From Rhodosporidiobolus odoratus (Eukaryota; Basidiomycota; Microbotryomycetes; Sporidiobolales; Sporidiobolaceae): a DNA stretch of 64,000 nt. The stretch is taken from assembly GCA_034387635.1 (NCBI GenBank), contig JAOANU010000007.1:372001-436000 (forward strand), in the 5' to 3' direction. A program made the position numbers and the translations under genes. The notes below the pieces were generated by a model that saw nothing but the letters and a program-made list of their open reading frames with translations, did not search any database and was not told the origin of the DNA. Of the stretch, positions 1 to 10,476 are shown piece after piece (position 1 is the first letter of the stretch; every line of letters starts with the position of its first letter).

Positions 1-972
1 CCTTGATTTCCTCGACGCCAGGCTGTTGGCGGAACCACTTGATGTCTTCCTCGGTGAACTCGTAGCTTGTGCGAAAAAGGTATGTCAATCCTCGCTTTGA
101 GTTGGGCCGAGCTGAGGAGACTGACTAGTTCCTGTGCCCGGAATCCTGCGCCTCCTTCGGTCCTCCAGTCTCGTCAAAGAATCGCTTGACGAGCTTGTGC
201 GAGTTCTTAAGCACGACAAGACCGCCGTCGTCGGGTCCACTCTCGCTCATTGCGAGGAGACCTTGAGCCAATTCGAATTGCAGAGCGGGGCGACTGTGAG
301 GGGGAACGGGCAAGGTCAGCTTTCCCTCTTTGAGCGGGACACGAGAGAAGGAGAACCGACTCGGCCGGAGTAGGCTGCTGGTCAATATGTGGCCATGGCT
401 TCGCAGGCTCGATGTCGGTACGGCCATGCGGGCCAACGGGCGGGGAGAAGTTGCTGTAAAACCAAGGGAAAGTATCAGTACGTCTGGCTTTCGCTCTGCG
501 TAGCGTGTGATTCTATGTGCGACGCGGGATTGGCTCAAGAGTCCTCACAACCATCACTTGGCCGAACGCGAGGGAAGGATGGTCGACGTACATCGCATCA
601 AAACTGACCAGCAGCTCCTTGGTTCCCCACAGCGCCTCGAAGACTTCGACCACTTTCTCCTCCCTGCAACCAAGCCCAATCAGCACCTCGCATCCAGCTG
701 AAGAGATGGAGTACGCACGTCCGGGCCTCCCAAACGAATCGCTCGTGGGCAACGCCATACTCATTACACAGCCCGTTGAAGGAGACGGGTAAGCCGGGCA
801 GCGCCTTGTCCGTCCAGGTCGAACGGTCGTCCTCCTTCCACCCGAAGCGCTCCGCCCACCGCTTCGCTGCTTCGACGTACGCGGCCGCTTTCGCCGCGGG
901 TACGGCACCGTTAACAACGGCAAATCCGGTCTCGTCTAGGTCGCGCTGCCAAGTTGGCGTTGCGTCAGGCAT
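1..972 (-). CDS. Phytanoyl-CoA dioxygenase (PhyH) family protein, 3' part outside window
   Basis: Predicted Fe(II)/2-oxoglutarate-dependent oxygenase of the fungal PhyH-like family; substrate unknown. The ATG at 972 opens MPDATPTWQRDLDETGFAVV, the usual family beginning. Exon 1 ends near 713 (WEART), then a ~58-nt intron leads to EEKVVEVFEALWGTKELLVS. A longer intron (roughly 460-595) joins FDA to INFSPPVGP, and the next exon carries PWPHIDQQPTP, where H-x-D are the metal-ligand pair. A further exon has GPDDGGLVVLKNSHK, then YEFTEEDIKWFRQQPGVEE runs past base 1. The distal His and the 2-oxoglutarate Arg are therefore probably outside. All splice joins keep frame. It is divergent from the sugar transporter, about 350 bp away. 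Family assignment is strong; function beyond 'oxygenase' is not shown. Confidence 0.85.
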
Positions 973-1319
973 CTGGTGCAGCTGTTGAGTGGTGTCGAAG
1001 AATGAGAGGCCGTTGGGCGCAAGACGAGCACGTTGGGAAGCTTATCAAATCTCCGCGACTCACCCGCTTCTGACCCGACCGATCAGTTCCTTCTTTCATT
1101 TGGTTCCTCGGCACTTCCTCGGCTCTCCACTGGCTCTCCTCTTCCTCTTGATTGCGCAACCGCTTCTTCCGTTCTCCCCCTCTCTCTCTTCTTATCTTCC
1201 ATCGCGCTCCTTCCTCCTGCCTTTCCCTCCTTTCTCTCGCCTTTCGCTCGCTCCTCATCCGCTTCTCAAGGACCACCGCGGTTCCTACCTCCGCAGCTCA
1301 ATCTCCCTTCACCACAAAG

Positions 1320-3649
1320 ATGGCGCCTTCCGGTACCGTCTACGTTGCTAACGATGCGGGGCCGTCGACCCCGGCAAACAATACACACCATCTGTGGTGG
1401 AAAGACGCCGGCTTGCGAAGGTTGAACATGCATCTAGCAGTATTGATGCTTGGGTCTTTCGTCTGGTACGCTCGCGTCCTGAATCTGCATACCTTGATGT
1501 TCGCGATAAAGGGGTAGACCTTGATGGCTTACGAGCCAGACGCGCTGATCCCTTTTCCTCCTGTCTCTTCTTGACCGTGCAGCGGTTACGACGGCAGTCT
1601 GATGAACGGCTTCTTCGGCCTCGCCACGTACCTACGCGATATGGATAACCCGGATGCGAACAAGTCAGGTTTGTTGACGGCTGCTATTTCCCTCGGCTGT
1701 ACGCATGCTTTATCCCACTTGGCCCCGTGTCCATATGCCTCTGACCCTACTTCCTTGCCACACAGACCTGATAGGTTTCCTTCCGGCGTCGTGGCTAGGC
1801 GACAAGTACGGCCGCAAAGGTCCTCAACTCTTCGGAGCTGCCGTCGTTGTCGCATCCGTCTTTGTTCAGGCTTTTGCCATCGGCGGATGGAAGTGTGCGT
1901 TAGATTTTGTCCCTTACTTTCGCTGGTCGTCTTACAGGCTTGTCTTGCAGTCTTCGGAGGACGCATCCTCCTCGGTTTTGGCGCGGCCTTTCCTCTCACG
2001 GCGGGTTCAGCCCGTACGTAACGAGTCTCGTTCTCCTCTTGCGGCTTCCTCCTCACATCTTGCTGTCTTTTGCAGATCTCTTCGAGCTTGCGCACCCTCG
2101 ACAAGCCGCCCAGTTAGCCACTTTGTTCGGCGCTGTTTACTGGGTTGGTTCAGTTGTGCGTTTTTTTGTTTTTTTTTCCCTTAGCTTCGCTTCGATGCAG
2201 CTCACTGATCTGGCTTCGCCGCCAGACCGCTTCATGGGTCACTTTCGGCACTTCTTACCTCGCCTCGAACTGGTCGTGGAGGATCCCAACTCTACTGCAA
2301 GGGTTCGCTTCCGCCATCCAACTGGCCTTTTTGTGGTGGGCTCCGGAATCGCCACGATGGCTGATGGCACAAGGGCGCACGGAAGAGGCGCATGCGATCC
2401 TCGCCAAGTACCATGCGAACGGAGATCGAGACGACGACCTAGTCCTGAGCGAGATAGCCCAGTGCGTCTTTGCTTTCTTACTTCCTGCACTCCACTGTGT
2501 GCTGTCTCGGCCTCTCGGCTTCCCGGGACCTTTTTCCTGACCGCCTCTTGTCTGCTGGCGCGCGAAGGATTCAAACCGCCCTTGACCTCGAGAAGGAAGC
2601 ATCAGCTTTCTCGTACCTTGAATTCTTCAGGACGAAGGGGAACCTCAAACGCCTTTTCATCGTCGTTTACATCGGTATCTTCACCCAGCTACTCGGCAAT
2701 GCCCTCATCGTGAGTTCCTCCATCCTGCCTGTTCAGTATGGCTTGCGAGGCTTTCCTTGTCTCGACTCCATGAGTCTGTGCTGATTGCCACTCTGCCGTG
2801 CAGTCATACTATCTCGTTCCCATGCTTGCAAGCATTGGTGTGACGTCAACCGTTCAGCAGCAGGGTATCAATGGCGGGTACGTCTTTTTCAAACTCCGAT
2901 TTCTTCTGCTGCTAACAATTGCCTGACTTCTGCGTTGTATAATCAGCCTTCAGATCTTCAACCTCGCCACCTCGGTCTTCTACGTCGTCTTCGTCCTGAA
3001 CCGGACCTCCCGCCGCAGCCTCTGGCTGTTCAGCACGGGCGGCGTGCTAGTCTTTTTCTCCCTCATCACCGCTACTACCGCGATCTATGCGCGCAATCCC
3101 TCGCCTTCTGCCGGACGCGCGACTGTCGCTTTCATCTTCCTGTATAGCGGGTGCTACAACGCCGCTTGGTCGGTCCAGTTCTACAGGTGCGTCTTGCCTT
3201 TAACCTTCTTGCGGAAGCTTCTCAACAGTCTCCGCTCACGCCGCCGCGCATCTGCAGCTACGTGCTCGAGATCCTCCCTTACCGCATGCGCACAAAGGGT
3301 ATGGCCATCTGTCTCCTTGTCGACTACGCCGCCCTCTTCCTCTCGCAATATGCCAACCCTCCCGCCCTCGATGCGATGGGTTGGAGGTATTACACGATCT
3401 ACATTGCCATCAACGCCGTCACCTTACTTGTCGTCTACTTCACCTTCCCGGAGACTGCCAACCTGACCCGTGAGTCTGCCCATTCCCGCTTATTGGCGAG
3501 AACGACCTTCTCAACTGACTTTTCTGCCGCTTTGCACAGTCGAACAATCCGCTGCTCTACTCGATGGTGATACAGCGCAGCAAAAGCTCGACGAAGCAGC
3601 TCGCACAGCCGTCGACACCTGCAAGAAGGACGACGACATTTCGGTGTGA
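1320..3649 (+). CDS. MFS sugar transporter (hexose/lactose-permease-like)
   Basis: Plasma-membrane sugar:H+ symporter or facilitator of the major facilitator superfamily, sugar-porter branch. The ATG at 1320 gives MAPSGTVYVANDAG. The first intron is 1466-1582 and is followed by GYDGSLMNGF, the TM1 signature. Later exons show DKYGRKGPQ (loop 2-3 G-R-K motif), GGRILLGFGAAF, a WRIPTLLQG segment, PESPRWLMAQGR (the PESPR motif after TM6), EILPYRMRTKGMA before TM11, and FPETANLT after TM12. There are about nine short introns. The stop is at 3647, after a charged tail ending DDDISV. The motifs fit fungal lactose-permease-like and hexose transporters; substrate cannot be told from sequence. Convergent with the dehydrogenase on the minus strand, 324 bp apart. 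Confidence 0.93.
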
Positions 3650-3973
3650 GCGAAGCAAACAAGTTCCGTCTGTGAAGCAGGGTCTTTGCAGTATCTTCTG
3701 TCTAGAGCTTGATCCTCCTGCGCCTGTAATCTCGTATAGAATCGGATATGTATAGTCTCAGTATTGCGGCCGATGGGGGGCCGGGGTCTTTTTTGTTTGT
3801 TCTCGCAATGTCGGATAATTGGTTACATTCACCTTCCCACGCCATCCCAGAGTTACGTGGGGAGTCACATGCTTGAAGTAGACTGCCGGCAGAGCGGGGG
3901 AAGAAAAGGAGGAAATGCACTTCTGCTTGCGAGTTATGTATTCTGTACAATGATGGGAAAATGCGATGCTAAC
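3650..3973. other. Convergent 3' intergenic spacer
   Basis: Holds the 3' ends of the sugar transporter (+) and the first dehydrogenase (-). I see no gene in it. Confidence 0.6.
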
Positions 3974-5679
3974 TCAAGCCTTGAACGGGCCAACCTCGGC
4001 TCCAGTTTCCTCGATGACCTTCAACCCAGTGTCGTAGAAATTGTCGATGAGCTGTACACAGGCAAAAGTCCGTCGCGCATGAGCGCGAGATGAGGGTTGA
4101 GGGGCAAGCGATGGGGAGGGCGAATATAAATCAACAAGTGATATCGGAGGAAGAAGCAGACTTGACGCACCTCCTGGTCGTCGGCCTCCGACGTCTCACC
4201 GCCAAGCTGTTCAGGGTTCGTAAAGTACGAGCCATTGGGGTACTTGGGGTCGCGAGCCTCGGGCGAGGTGGCAGCCCAAAGAGCCGAAAGCTGGGCAGAT
4301 AGTGCGAATCAGTCTACCATCAAATGCGGAGATAGGGTACGGGGAGGTCATGTGGAGGCTATGGAAAGGCCGAAGCGAGGAAAGACTGTGGGAAAACATA
4401 CCGCTCCATCGTCGGGGGACTTCATGATAGGTCTGATAGCCGCCTGGACAATCTTGCCGACCGTGGTTCCGTACGCCTCTTCGTACTGCCCAGTCTGACC
4501 CGTAGCGACGGCGCCTGTAGACTGGTTGTGTCAGTTTCCAGTCTCACTCGCGAGGAGAAGAAAAGAGCTGGCTCACCGGGGTGGGTCGTGGCAATCTTGA
4601 TCTTGCTTGACGGAAGGTAGCGCTGAAGGATTGCCTGGAGAAACGCAGAAGGATCAGCCGTTGTAAGGCGAGAGAGCGAGTGAACTAAGGCGGGAGGACG
4701 AGCCTTACCTTGGCTTGAAGAATTACCGCTAGCTTGGTCCTTTCGACGGCAAGGCTTAGTTCTGATTCTTCCCGCACAGGTAAAGAACCTCTAAACATAC
4801 CTAGCGTAGAGCTGCGACTGGCCGACATCCTTCCTGAACTCATCAACGGTGCGGAACTTGTCGCCGCCGAAGGTTTCATTGGGTCCGCCGAAGGTGGCGC
4901 GATGAAGCTCACCTATGAAGGAGTTGAGTCAGCTAAACGTCCGGAAAAGGAACAAATAGCCAAAGGGAAGACGCACTAGACATGAGGACGATGCGGACGT
5001 CTGAGTCTGGGTCGCGGGAGGTCTTCTCGAGAATAGGCAAAAGGTATGAGAGCAAGACTTGGTGCGAGAGGTTGTTGATAGTCAGGTGAGAGCTACGCAG
5101 ATTGAATCGGCCATTAGTACGAGACGTCGTGCGACACCCTTGAGAAGCGCCGAGAAGAGAACGAGAAAAACGCACTCGAAGCCATCGTCGGTCAGGGTGA
5201 ACTGGTTCACTCCGATTCCGCAGATACCGAGAAAGCCATCGAGACGATCGTAGCTGTTCGCAAGCTCCTTTGCGACCTTGGAAACCGCCTTCAGGTCCTT
5301 GAAATCGACGACCTTTGCGGCAACCTTGCCGTTCTGTGCGCCTCCTTCCCCACTCGCATCCTTGAAAGTCCCAAAGCCGGCAGCGTAGTCGTGAGGGGCC
5401 TTGGCAAGGTCACCCGAACGGATGTAGGCTAACGCCGCGTCCGCGGTCTGCTGCTGACTGCCCATGACGAGGACATCGCCACCTTGCGCGTAAAGCGTGC
5501 GAGCGATGCTGAGCCCAATACCGTTGGTACCTGTTTAGGAAGTGGTCAGCGCGAGTCACGCTGGTCAGAGACGAGGAGAACATACCGCCGGTGACGATGA
5601 ACTTCTTCCCCACCTGAGACGGGACGAGCTTGTGGGCGTAACCTTTGCCGACGAGACCTTGGATGATTGAAGATGCCAT
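3974..5679 (-). CDS. Short-chain dehydrogenase/reductase (SDR), copy 1
   Basis: NAD(P)-dependent oxidoreductase with a classical Rossmann fold; substrate unknown. The ATG at 5679 starts MASSIIQGLVGKGYAHKLVP. The cofactor motif TGGTNGIG is made by splicing across the first intron (acceptor near 5531). Further exons give DRLDGFLGICGIG, SSHLTINNLSHQVLLSYLLP, DVRIVLMSSELHR (catalytic Ser region) and LYARTK, which holds the Tyr-x-x-x-Lys active-site pair. The C-terminus reads KVIEETGAEVGPFKA, stop at 3974. Several introns; all joins checked keep frame. It is a clear paralogue of the gene at 6252-8095, which lies head to head with it across about 570 bp, so the pair probably arose by inverted local duplication. 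Confidence 0.9.
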
Positions 5680-6251
5680 ATCGCTGCTGTAGTGTATGGT
5701 AGCAAACGAAGAGCAGAAAGCCGGACACGATGTTGCCGGCCGGCGGGCGAGTCGATGACGGACACGAGATTCTCATCGCACGCACCGCCAGACGGTGGTG
5801 AGATGCTCAGCGTGGGGGCACTGCTACAACAGCTAGCACGAAACCTTGGCGATGCTCAGGCAGCCCCCATCGGGAAGCGCACTGCTCATCGTCACTCCCT
5901 CCCCCTCATGGGTGGAACAGCAAGTTACAGCCTTCGATCTGCCTTTCGTACTAGCACAGTACACCCGCATGGCTTCAGTACAGGGTAGCCGTCCATGGCC
6001 TAGCTGTCTACTCCGCGCGTGTAGTGTGTGAGCGGAGAGGCATCTATACGTACTGGTTGCGGATCTCGCGACTCGCTTTGCGTTTCCCCCTCTCCTTCTC
6101 ACCCTTGCCTTGACCTACATAGCACGCACCACCTAAGTTCCAGTACGTGCTACCTCTTTCGTCTGTTGAGGCTACGAGCTTACCAGGAGCGCATCTCACC
6201 GAATCTTCCTCTTTCCCTGCGTCTGCTCGCGCCGCTTCGCTTCCACAGATC

Positions 6252-8095
6252 ATGAGCAATATCGTCGCCAGCTAGTTCCGCGCAAACTTCGCACAGGACA
6301 AAGTACTGGACTTGTCAGGCAAGACCTTCGTAGTGACCGGCGGTGCGTCTTTTCTTTCTTCACCTCATACCGGAACGAGCGATGCTGACACCAGCGTCTC
6401 TTTTCGGATCGATCCGGCTTCCGTCACTTACGCTCTCTTCTCTGGTGCCCTTACCCCTCTGTCCCGTGCTAGGCTCGGATGGTATTGGCCTTTCGACCTC
6501 CCGCACTCTCTACTCGCACGGCGGCCGCGTCATCTTGCTGTCCTCTCAGGCCTCGACCGGTGAGCAGGCTGTAGCATACATAGAAACGGGCGACCTGGAC
6601 AAAACCCCGCATGACTACAAGGCAGGATTTGGCACTCAGAGGGATAAGTGCGTTCCCCTTGCTTTTGCCGCGAAGGATTCTCCACGAGATGGGTCTGTTT
6701 CCTGCGGCCGGGACTGACGACCTTATGTCTAAACCTCAGCTCGGCCAACGGCGCCACCAAAGACGGAAGCGTCGAGCACATCGTCGCGGATTTCGGCGAC
6801 TTGTCCGCCGTTGCCAAAGTTGCGAAACAGTTGGCGGAACTTCCCAGGCTCGATGGCTTCCTCGGCATCACTGGTATTGGTATGAAGGGCTTTGAGCTTA
6901 CCAAAGATGGCTACGAGTACGCCACTTCCCCTGGCCCGCTAGCGTCTCCACGACATCGTTGGCTGACTCTGCAACCTTTCGCAGCCGCCACCTCACGGTC
7001 AACTGTCTCGCCCACATTGTCCTGCTCTCGCATCTCCTTCCTGTGCTCGAGAAGACGAGTCAAGAGCCGGACTCGGATGTTCGAGTCGTTCTCGAGGCCA
7101 GTAAGCTCTTCTCCTCTCTATCCTTCTCCCTCATGCCATTCTTTGTGTCTTGCTGAGCATATCCTGGACTATGTGTATCGCAACCTGCTCACGCCTTTTT
7201 GGACGCGCAGGTGAGATGCACCGCTTCACATTCGGCGGCCCTACCGAGCAGTACGGCGGCGCCAAGTTTGCGAATGAGGAGGAATTCAAGAAGGATGTTG
7301 GGCCGACCGCGCTGTACGCGCGGACTAAGCTTGGAGATATCCTTATTGTCAAGGTGAGCGGACGGACCTTTCTGTCTTCCAGCTCTGATAGTCGAGGATG
7401 GCGTCGGAATTTGGGCTGACCTTCCCAATCTCGCTGTGGTCCTTCGCACATTTGTGACGCGCAGGCTCTTGTCGAGAAGTACTTCCAGCCGCCTAGCAAG
7501 ATCCTCGCCTTCAGTGTTCACCCTGGCGGTGTCGCTACAGTGGGTTGACCCCGCTCATAAAACGTTGCAGTTCCTCCAGCTGATTTGCAGTTAACCGGGT
7601 TTTCCGTCTCTGTGTCTTTTCCTCATGTAGGGTCAGCAAGAGCAGTTCAAAGCGGCCTACGGCGAAACGGTCGGAGCCATCTCGTCCACCCTGTTCCGGC
7701 CTTTGTTCCGTGCGCCGGACGACGGTGCTCTATCCACTCTCTTTGCAGCCACTGCTCCCGTGGCAAGGCAGGGCAAGGAGTTCCACAACGGAGCGTACTT
7801 CACGGACCCTGAGCAGGATGGAAAAGAGAGCAAGGAGGCTACGGATGTCGAGGTGCGCTTTTTCTTCCTTTTCGTCATTTCCCCCTGTTCTCAAGAGGTC
7901 AATCTCTTTCAAGCTGATCTTCTCCTTTCCTCTGCCCTCTCGCAGCTTCGCGAGAACTTCTGGCGCACCAGCTTGGGGATCATCAAGAAGGTTGTAGGAG
8001 CTGAAAATGTTGGCACTTTTGCCTCGACAGACGGGTTGTCTCCCCAAGTCTCTCCCTTCCTACTCTTCGCTTCACCTGTACATAGCCACACGTAA
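6252..8095 (+). CDS. Short-chain dehydrogenase/reductase (SDR), copy 2; start codon problematic
   Basis: Paralogue of the preceding SDR. The body looks intact: a TGGSDGIG cofactor site formed across the first intron, RLDGFLGITGIG, SRHLTVNCLAHIVLLSHLLP, VVLEAS (catalytic Ser), LYARTK (Tyr-x-x-x-Lys), and a tail LRENFWRTSLGIIKKVVG. The stop is near 8093. The start is odd. ATG 6252 opens MSNIVAS and meets an in-frame TAG at 6273-6275, after which the same frame continues FRANFAQDKVLDLSGKTFVV. Either this copy is nonsense-mutated, or it starts elsewhere. One possibility is ATG 5970 (MAS) spliced from a GTACAG donor at 5979 to the CTAG acceptor ending at 6275, which is in frame but needs a ~297-nt intron. 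A sequencing error is also possible. Function is as for copy 1: an oxidoreductase of unknown substrate. Confidence 0.75.
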
Positions 8096-8426
8096 TCCGC
8101 GCTCGGAAACAGTAGCAGTGCCCTCCCTCGTGCGCATCCGCAACACAGCAAGTGACGCAACAAGTTCGCTTTAAGCGAGAAGGGGTTGGACCTAAGTGAG
8201 GGAGAGGCAGTGATGCAAGAATGGCCAACGCATCCAGCTGAAAGAAGTACTAAAAGAACAAGTCTGAGAAGGGTCCCCACGAGTGGCCGCCGTGATGTCT
8301 AGCGAAGGTCGAACGACAAGCGAAGCTAAATGAGAAAAGGTGGCCGTCCTGGTTGTCACCACAGATGATGCTCGAGGCCGATGCAGGTCAAGAAGTGAAC
8401 ACGACCGAACGAGTACGAACGCCGCC

Positions 8427-9719
8427 TCAAGCCTTCTCGCCAACCTCGACCTGCTCCTCCTCCTCCACGTCCTCCAGCCTAAGCTGACCCTGCCTCCTCG
8501 CCCTCGCGAGCGTGATGATCTTGACGAGCACAGCGCCCGTAAGGACGAGCTTGACCGCAGTCCACACGGCGAAGAAGACAGGGTCATGGACAAGGGCGGA
8601 TCCGAGCATCGAAGCGGCGAGGAAGAAGTGGCGGAAAGCGTGGCTGAGGGAGTGTTTGCCGTCCATCCGCCCGGACTTGTGCAAACGGTGGTGATGAGGG
8701 CCGTGGTGACCATGCTGTCCGTGAAAAGGTGCGTCGCGACCTTCTTCGACCTGGGCGAAACGAGAAAAGCCGAATTCGCCCAGGTTTTCGGATACGGCGT
8801 GACGCGACTGGCGGTCCTGACGAGCTATGGAATGCTCGTCATCCTCGGCATGCCTCAAGCGCCACGGTCCCGAATGGCGGTGCTCGTCGCGCTCGCACGG
8901 AGGAGGGAACGGACGACGCCGATCAGGCGAGGGCGGGAACGGCGGGCGACGATCAGAGGGAGGTGGCGGACGGCGGTCAGAGGAAGGAAGTGCTGGCGGC
9001 GGGGCGTCGTGGCGGGGCGGACTGGGGGGAGGTGGGAAGCGCTCGGGCGAATCGGGCGGAAGAGGGCGAGGGAAGCCGCGCTCGTGGCCGGGAGGCGGGG
9101 GAGGCGGCCTGGGACGTTCGTTGCCTGAGGGTGGAGGAGGGAAAGGCGGGCGACGACCGGGAACAGGACCAGGACGACGACGGCGAGGCGGTGGGGGGAA
9201 AGGCTTCTTCCCACGTGGGGGTTGGGGGCCTTCAAGGGCTCTCTCGGGTTTCCCAACAGCTCCGGCCCGCTCGGAGGAGATGCTTCCTTCCTCGTCGGGT
9301 TCGGCAATGAGCGATTGGAGGAAGGCGTCGAAGTCGTCTTCGGCCGATTCCTCGGCATTGACGGCTACAGCGATGCGATCCTGATCAAAGTCAGCGGCGC
9401 CCGCAGCGTCTTGCAAAGTAGCCTGTGAGAGTAACACATGAGTGTACTGCGAGAGTAAGCAGCTTTGCCTACGAGCTGCGGCAACGCGAGAGAGAAACTC
9501 ACTCGAGTCGTTGGGATTTCTGGGTCGAGCAGGACGAGCTGATCTGCCCCAACCTCCTCCTGGACAATAGGAGCGACGAGACTGTCATCAAGTTGACCAG
9601 GCGCGGGTGCGGCGAGGGCTGCGTAAGTGAGCAGTGTCAGCGACAATTGACGCAGGATTATGGAGACGTATTAACACACCTAATCCCACCAAAACAAGGC
9701 AGCTCAGGGCAGCCTTCAT
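8427..9719 (-). CDS. Secreted/membrane proline-rich protein with His-rich stretch and C-terminal TM segment
   Basis: Not a recognised family. The ATG at 9719 gives MKAALSCLVLVGL, spliced to ALAAPAPGQ: a short signal peptide with an A-L-A/A cleavage site. A second short intron (about 9423-9500) joins IPTTR to ATLQDAAGAADFDQDR. The long last exon holds an acidic stretch, about 120 residues dominated by Pro with Arg, Asp and Glu (FPPPP and RRPPPP repeats), then a His-rich patch (HGQHGHHGPHHHRLHK). A hydrophobic segment follows (VHDPVFFAVWTAVKLVLTGA) and a charged tail (EDVEEEEQVEVGEKA). Inferred topology: extracellular Pro-rich domain, one membrane segment, short cytosolic acidic tail; the His patch might bind metal. 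The stop is at 8427. No homologue is claimed. Confidence 0.75.
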
Positions 9720-10476
9720 GTTGCGTTGTGGCGTAGTCTAGGCGAGTGTTTCAAAGCGGCGTGAAAGCGGTATGTGTGGACTGCGCACGTCGAAAAGAAG
9801 GATGAGGCGTAAGAAGCGGTCTTCTCCAATGGCAATGCTGAGGTGCAGGGGCCAAGAGGTACACGTTGTACGATCTGCTTGAGCTGGGAATGACGGGAAG
9901 CGGAAGAAGGGGAAAAACAAGGTGGCAGGCGTATACCGCGCCGTCGCAGCATGCCGAATGGGGTGAAACCCCGGCTTCAACGCTGCGCAGAAGAGGCCAC
10001 CCTGCGTCCTCGCGTTCGTGTCGTCTGCGCGTCTGTTTGCACCGCGCAAGGCCCATGCGTGCGCTGCGCTCGCGAATGATGGGCTGAGCGTTGAACGCGG
10101 CTAGGGGTGACTCGATCAAGTGGTCGAGGAGAACGAGGAGAAAAGGTCGGAAGCGATGAGCCAAGCCGACAGGCTTGAGCTGTACGCGGCGTGCTACTAG
10201 CCTGCCGTATACAGGCCGTCCATTCAAGCTTTCAAGACGGAGAGCGAGGGAGGAGACCCAGAAAACAACTTCATCAAATAGTTGACTCTGAACAATCTCG
10301 TCCATATCAGCATAAAGGGTTGACCGGGCTAGGCCAGGTGACCACAGTCCATCGAATACCATGACCATCTTCATGCTCAGCCCTCTCTTGCCCTTACAGC
10401 TTGTACTGCACTACCTCCTCCTCCTCGATTTGGTACCCTTGATCAGCTCTCGACAGTCTCAAGCCCGACAATCGAC
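9720..10476. other. Divergent intergenic region
   Basis: Lies between the 5' ends of the proline-rich protein (-) and eIF2B gamma (+), so both promoters should be here. Open frames across it show no family motif. A pyrimidine-rich stretch just before the eIF2B gamma start is the only visible feature. Confidence 0.5.

Noticed and set aside
8840..9384. Gly/Arg-rich frames on the plus strand resembling an RGG RNA-binding protein
   Set aside because: They are the antisense of the proline-rich coding exon; Pro codons read in reverse give Gly and Arg.
9751..10374. A 207-codon minus-strand frame upstream of eIF2B gamma
   Set aside because: No motif, no splice partners, and composition typical of non-coding frames in GC-rich DNA.
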